Assembly: GCA_036490515.1 (NCBI GenBank)
Contig: DASXDU010000011.1
Coordinates: forward strand, 62,001-126,000
From: Palsa-1150 sp036490515
GTDB taxonomy: Bacteria; Myxococcota_A; Polyangia; Polyangiales; Polyangiaceae
Reading direction: 5' to 3'
DNA length: 64,000 nt
Part shown: positions 62,801 to 64,000 of the stretch, one piece after another
Layout of the letters: every line of letters starts with the position of its first letter
Position numbering within the stretch: the stretch's first letter is position 1
The notes under the pieces: model-generated
Database searches by the model: none
Seen by the model: the letters and a program-made list of their open reading frames with translations, nothing else
What the model was told of the DNA's origin: nothing
Translations under genes and position numbers: made by a program

Positions 62801-63010
62801 GATCTCGCGAACCGCGCCCTGCGGTCGATCACGCTCCTCAAGACCCCCGGCCCGATGAGCAAGGCGCTCGCGTACCAGTACATGGGCGAGATCGCGCGCA
62901 AGCAGGGCGACGCGAAGCGTGCCGTGATGCTCCTCAAGCGCGCGCTGACGGAGGACCCTTCGCTCGACGGCGCCCGCGCCCTCATCGACGCGATCGAGCG
63001 GGGGTTCTAG
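50888..63010 (+). CDS. Giant TPR-repeat protein (4,040 aa)
   Basis: One uninterrupted frame of 12,123 bp. The ATG at 50888 is chosen; a GTG at 50867 is also in frame. There is no signal peptide or membrane segment, so it is cytoplasmic. The sequence is almost wholly made of degenerate ~34-residue helical pairs of TPR type, with recurring phrases such as A-A-YERAL---P---A---LA-LY and LEDLL. A Ser/Arg/Pro-rich spacer (KSTMPPPASTDAPRSRRSRKSLPPPSAK) interrupts at about residue 1,670. The array could scaffold a large complex. No catalytic domain is visible at either end; the C-terminus is helical (YQYMGEIARKQGDAKRAVMLLKRAL). The function is unknown. Confidence 0.95.
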   Translation: MQQPPPRKVGSGQHSGAFTFEAKLENEERILDALVASMARGPLPDGVWEKLHAAAQRDERLSELAFGFETASQGKRIKVAPPAVQAEFLYQAARFFGDVFGDELGAVTYLERALAAVPGHAGAFAKIEALLTKAGHVRKLADVYAAAAQHRPRAEQAPLLRKAAEMLAGQQGTDDKIIELTQQVLKLEPGDEDARAKLEALYVKANRLRDVVRLNEQALAADPPPEEWTKKKLLARIVELYEGKLHEPERAMPHVEALLAIDPGNEEARRVAQKLLVIKGLAARAAAALSTAFEQVGTPPEIARFLAIELESTRGPRRAQLLTRLGKLKAERMGDDKGAMEAFEQALAIDGTDDDLRGRFVALASKQGRFVDAAKALQRVLATAKDAAAKARTSAQLGEMLLRGGEARRAKATLAGVLASAEAPPDAVLAAAYLLREIHGAEKDGRALSDVLERIATLEPDAGKRQGVDEELAELATQLKDNTRAIAAYERLLSTPARGKALAVLAPLYEASGDPQKQARLLEEQAKDEPDERKARAGMMKAAEVRATATKDAAAAIATCRAVVQRFGPAPDVLGILVPLLEAQKQWPELAEALAQSAALSAGPEHAATMARLGLLKMQRLRDVPGAVEAFDEALAFDAQDKTARATLEKLAALGDHRLEAARVLEPVYRRENATPALLKLLELRGQMADSVDERLAALREAADLAAGAGAAESTRALDVAGKGLGEAVAGERPLREWLDRVEKAAGAGADPKRRASIFARAMGEREVATEELSQLAKKTAEAQAASGDVPSAIALYRRALAFEPHSADLLGRIDDLLRDQGSPKERVALYRAAIEAAGKERRRELLHRIGVIERHDLGDVAAAIATYRTALEDDPDDADAHGALVELYGDAKEWGAMSALLEARLERVEGDAARATRAKLAEVASEHGDEPRALAQCARLLEDPNLAPEHLDAVERAAERLGDVNLARAVLHRRAEMTQDPREQVAWLDKLGELDEGRRGDLDAAASAWKRAGALAESTGDEETARRLYARARKASPEDDEVTARLASLSERAELWTELPKLYAALAMRAADDAERVELWMKTANVLADRLGDVEAAARRVALAFEAMPARADVLATFERLSIAAGTVDAFEHAIDEVLARPEGGAPMEADVRATLLVARARALAGDPSRADDASRAYRAVLADARVGRQHQAEALAAFESLVQAGGEHPRRRADHRWLVEWRAEHAPEEERVARLLDWAREEETTFADPVHALALHRRVLGLEPDSDEASAAVARLALATGDTEEALAALRGMRDRAEGPARIAIELEIAQVLLSRTTRWKEALDSLRAVLADAPSDATARGLAAQLLAHRATRSDAITMLEQACDASDDVEARAQILTRLLDAPADADDANARRGWFERLADLLREQGNAEGALATAVRAAREMPDVTPLWDRAEELARSLGRPNEVAGLYEEVLARALTRDQALAIGERAVQFYEEWFEDPARVVRILERVLELDPAADWAFDRLKLLLDSAERWDDLFALYDRALDSATGKKRATLLEDAAQTAKDFADRPDRAIQYLEELHELRPQDGKLASALERLYERQGRHRELVKLLSERIPSLKREEARRTRARVAALWLDELGDPGAALEAIEPMLQRPEEGANGSSEEAFALLERVLAVAPVAQDARKSTMPPPASTDAPRSRRSRKSLPPPSAKGSVRQRAAGWLREHYEQTGRLADLARVLLVELEGVNSSKERVKRHLRIAELHEKLGDPANALEQVGLAVVLDPTDEDKRARLAELAQKTGRLERLADLLAAAADVCDVEALRVSLMMQAAGVRADSIGDAAGAMGLLSTVLAMREVPDDDVLAAARKLEPLLEAAGRDEERLDVVERIASVEKAEEPRREALGAAAKLAARLGQPQRAVGLWEQRVAHDARDAEALDGLVQLLDEGGNPEELARVLGLRADAAQNPERRRADQVRVAKLLGETLGRPDEAIAAWAAVEREFGEADDAALALATLLRATGRWKELADLLERGARRTTDDATRAELLRQLGDVHREQLGAPEAAVSTYALALEADARNAGARSGLLGLAADEVQRPRAVEILLSALRRCDDWQAILELTSHRLLAARTTAGKRDVLLESSEIAETRASDMGLAFEAMRRAYELVPSDEHVAAEIERLAAGANAWAPLVAAHRDAIEGAARGDGALVARIRAKVGAVLETRLDDLRGALGEYLRVVSDASDIEGGVAAVRVAGKLAEWDVAANVVADLARAWGEASPALLAAYEAAAEASGSWDEPARAMGDASSARGLEGPAARDVEARLAEWHRDRRSDPDAAQKAYERALGHDAANAKLLAALAQLQRRTRGRPLVDSLLRLSRATGGDLALLREAAEVARDSIGDRALARSVLEDLLGLARARWTGTEPAAAPTVEGGEGLASYAEWAVEGLARLFDAEGDGRGMIDVLAAGEALPFDPATRRDMRRRAARVALDRLDDPERAIDLYRGIFDEDPRDEEAVTRLVATYASLGRKRDLLAMRERQVLAAQGDDERVGFRREAARLLVELGDGARAVELLRSNLREIPRDEASVEALAAALDAEVRTRELRDLLADQAGLGEEAGDARRAAELWARAAGIAEERLRDLDAAEKYHARVVALEPRPASLDALARLASTRRDPAAAAQWLEKLLEVVSTEGRPATELRLAEALVASGQGGRAAERLEQAIAVTPDATALREKLASLYHEQGQWPQLAHLVAGSAAHAPDKPTRMARLLEAAHLYTERCDQPEQAIPLLEQASDLAPEDPSVRLALADALASAKRFDDARAILQAMVDAFGGRRPKERAPVHYQIARLELAMGNRARALVELDTATRVDPQNPEILRTLAELARDDGQLDRAEKSYRALLVVLRRREDAGESQSIARSEVLLELAAIASKQGEDERAREVLESALEAATKSDFEQERLERTLRARGDDATLVRVLETKLARLGDTPAASRALGELAEVLADRLGKPEQALPVRLRAIAIDPRSTPAHDAALALARAVGGVERYVDGATALAESALASGDSALACSLLVRLGGVAEQDLRDGRRSAALYERAVDLGLRSAEVLRALDRVYEHLEDRAAQGRVLAMRVEVEAMEGGPKAASDAIYRLAALRLSSEGSLDEGVAMLENALDLDPHLERAEEILRRAVEHGPAHARLLGLYEHVGRQPGHERALFHALQLRSALPGSDVETVREAVEIAVRIGDPALAESLLSRFVEGEQTASQNVANMAWALGALASLREAAGDIPRAVELKRGAARVAEPDVARKLWFEVARLAADKLGDLALSAETYESLHETDPADREVWEPLAAVYRRMNDPRKLADLLGRVAEFVDDTRERGRLRLERVRTMMEGLSLAPAEAVPLLREIVDDDPTQVEAALMLAAILEKTGDREQLAELLASQIEAAKDRADAPSIASLAQRLGGLLTATDPMQARNVYYTGLDWEPKNRDLLDALVKLLDGEGDAGERADLQERRLAVEQGPAAEAMALSLAAARTEQGDAGAAERAIELGYRAHPASRVLREKLEGAYRERSDWRKLAELCVLDASARVDVGERVERLREAATLWKTELGDAGQAAAALRLAREAAPEDASVLRDLVEMLVEAGDAAGAIAELGAAVDAMAPESPARAGLLAARANVRAANGDTPGALEDLEAAFTADRPAHGAALAEQLERARVAAAGSGDAATVRSIRLRQAQVLPYAGDADGARAILSDLTKQDPKDREALRTLAGLEAALERWEAASAALRRLVGLEEGDAVVDTALRLADACEHAGRPGDARGALERARKVAPQDRQVRERLEHVYEQTGAWHELADLALEDARASGDVAERFTQLLRAGTLLLERAGDPGAAIPPLEEARALRPSDADCAGQLADAMTLSGRAQDALGLLEQLLTPYKGKRAKELAPIYWRLARVGRYLGDGAAEVRSLVLALECDAQNGQVCSDVAFRALELDQLDLANRALRSITLLKTPGPMSKALAYQYMGEIARKQGDAKRAVMLLKRALTEDPSLDGARALIDAIERGF

Positions 63011-63058
63011 CGTTCGGCCCGGGCGTTCGCGGCCCGGCGAATCGCCGTCGCGCCACCG

Positions 63059-63760
63059 TCAGTCGTCCCAGCCCGAGTCGACGTCCTTCGGCGGCAGGCT
63101 CGACGTCGGCGAGGGCGCCGCCGGAGGCTGCGCCGCGGGCAGGACGTCGTGGAGATCGGGCTGCGCCTCGTGCACGGCCGGGCGCGCTCCGCGAGCGGCC
63201 GGCGACGCCGCCGCGATCACCGGAAGCGAGGGCTCGTCGCGCTCGGGCTGCGTGGCGCCGGTGGGAGCCGGCGGCGGGACGCGGACGAAGAGGTTCTCGG
63301 GCGCGATCGCGACGGGCGCCGGCGGGATGGAGGTGCGGCGCGTGAGCGCCGTCGCGCTGAGCAAGACGCGCTTCGGCGTGGAGCCTCGCACGGCGAGGGG
63401 CGCGACCATGTGGGGCACGCGTTCGATGGCGCGCGCGAACTCGACGAGCGGCGCGTGGAAGAGGAGCGGCGCGAAGGCCCGCTCGCGGAGCCCGCCGCCG
63501 AGGTCCGTCGTCACGTCCGCGCGCGTGGCGTTGCCCTCGGCCTGGAGATCGATCGTCAGGTCGCCGTCGAGCCAGTCGCAGGCGGTCGTCGCCATGCGCG
63601 CGAAGACGAGGAGCACCTTGGCGACGCCCGTGTCGGGCGCCGAGACGCGCGCGAGGTGCTCGAGGAGCGCCCGCGCCGAGTCACGCGACCCCACGGCGTC
63701 GACGACGTCTTGCGCCTGCAGATCGAGGCAGCGTGCGATGTGCGCGAGATCGCCGACCAT
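63059..63760 (-). CDS. Hypothetical protein with Pro-rich C-terminus (233 aa)
   Basis: The ATG at 63760 gives 233 residues. The N-terminal 130 residues are structured (MVGDLAHIARCLDLQAQDVVDAVGSRDSARALLEHLARV..., then TIDLQAEGNATRADVTTDLGGGLRERAFAPLLFHAPL). The C-terminal 100 are low-complexity with Ala/Pro/Thr and acidic ends (DVDSGWDD). There are no membrane segments. It starts 24 bp downstream of the small gene ending at 63785, so the two are likely co-transcribed, and it converges on the TPR gene. No family is recognised. Confidence 0.6.
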   Translation of the reverse strand: MVGDLAHIARCLDLQAQDVVDAVGSRDSARALLEHLARVSAPDTGVAKVLLVFARMATTACDWLDGDLTIDLQAEGNATRADVTTDLGGGLRERAFAPLLFHAPLVEFARAIERVPHMVAPLAVRGSTPKRVLLSATALTRRTSIPPAPVAIAPENLFVRVPPPAPTGATQPERDEPSLPVIAAASPAARGARPAVHEAQPDLHDVLPAAQPPAAPSPTSSLPPKDVDSGWDD

Positions 63761-63784
63761 GACGCGCCCTCACCAGGGTAGCCC

Positions 63785-64000
63785 TCACAGCGGCTCGAGC
63801 GCCAACGCCTCGTAGAGGATCTTCAGGCGCTCGGCGAGCTCCTCGTTCTCGGGCTCGCACTGGCACGCGCTCACCAGCTGGACGCGCGCGTCCTCGAGCT
63901 TGCCCACGGCAATCAAGCGGTCGGCCTTCACGGCGTGCTGCTTCGCGCGCGGCGTGCGCGCCACGGTCTCGAGCGTGCGCATCTGCGGCGGCGGAGGGAC
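63785..64000 (-). CDS. C-terminal part of a TPR-like protein (cut by window edge)
   Basis: The frame remains open to the last base of the window; before the ATG at 63982 there are only Pro codons, so this is more likely the end of a longer protein than a 65-residue gene. The visible sequence is one helical hairpin: MRTLETVARTPRAKQHAVKADRLIAVGKLEDARVQLVSACQCEPENEELAERLKILYEAL, which has the A/G-L-E-A pattern and the P-x-N-x-E-L-A turn of TPR. The ATG at 63982 remains an alternative start. Confidence 0.5.
   Translation of the reverse strand, partial: VPPPPQMRTLETVARTPRAKQHAVKADRLIAVGKLEDARVQLVSACQCEPENEELAERLKILYEALALEPL

Overview
The window is very GC-rich DNA with strong G/C third-position bias. 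It has many lipoproteins with short Asp/Ala/Gly-Gly linkers, Cys-rich secreted proteins, a very large TPR protein, and regulators mixing receiver-like, DUF4388/PATAN and J-like parts. Together these suggest a chromosomal segment of a myxobacterium (Myxococcota, probably Polyangiales/Sorangiineae). This is inferred from gene style; no rRNA or species-level marker is present. I saw no tRNA, rRNA, CRISPR array, transposase or prophage.

Layout. 1-4.9 kb: a DUF4331-type module split over two overlapping genes, a small unknown protein, a membrane-anchored toroid-like protein with a small membrane partner, and a lipoprotein S1C (HtrA-like) protease. 5-14 kb: an MBOAT O-acyltransferase, three lipoproteins (one with eight Cys-knot-like modules), and a two-gene operon of an AmgK-type sugar kinase and a GH35 glycosidase. 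13.5-25.8 kb: rsmG, a two-AAA Clp ATPase, a Rieske/FAD reductase, a receiver-like/DUF4388/J-like protein behind a 47-residue TatA-like gene, class A PBP (mrcA), an FG-GAP-like exported protein and a family 5 solute-binding protein. 25.9-31.6 kb: a zinc-ribbon membrane protein followed by four consecutive genes that each encode a duplicated YbjQ/DUF74 domain, then a deazaflavin-type reductase. This is my best candidate for an undescribed system. 31.6-33.7 kb: a minus-strand cassette of a conserved small protein, a sigma-70-like protein and a membrane protein that looks like its anti-sigma partner. 34-41 kb: lipoproteins, an NtrY-like histidine kinase and a sugar aminotransferase/epimerase pair. 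41-50 kb: a Cys-repeat lipoprotein, a UbiB-family kinase, two polytopic GT-C-like proteins, an MFS transporter and a ClC-CBS protein. 50.9-63 kb: one 4,040-residue TPR protein, followed by two small minus-strand genes.

Non-coding structure is unusually rich. The interval 4949-5157 is a nearly continuous imperfect palindrome. The interval 50321-50752 is a 58-bp inverted repeat (55 of 58 positions match by eye) enclosing twelve 21-bp direct repeats. The interval 33888-34223 is a separate array of sixteen 21-bp repeats. Three genes also carry in-frame runs of a GC hexanucleotide that encode Gly/Ala- or Ala/Pro-rich inserts.

All identifications come from reading the sequence against remembered family motifs. 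No database search was run, and residue numbers are hand counts.
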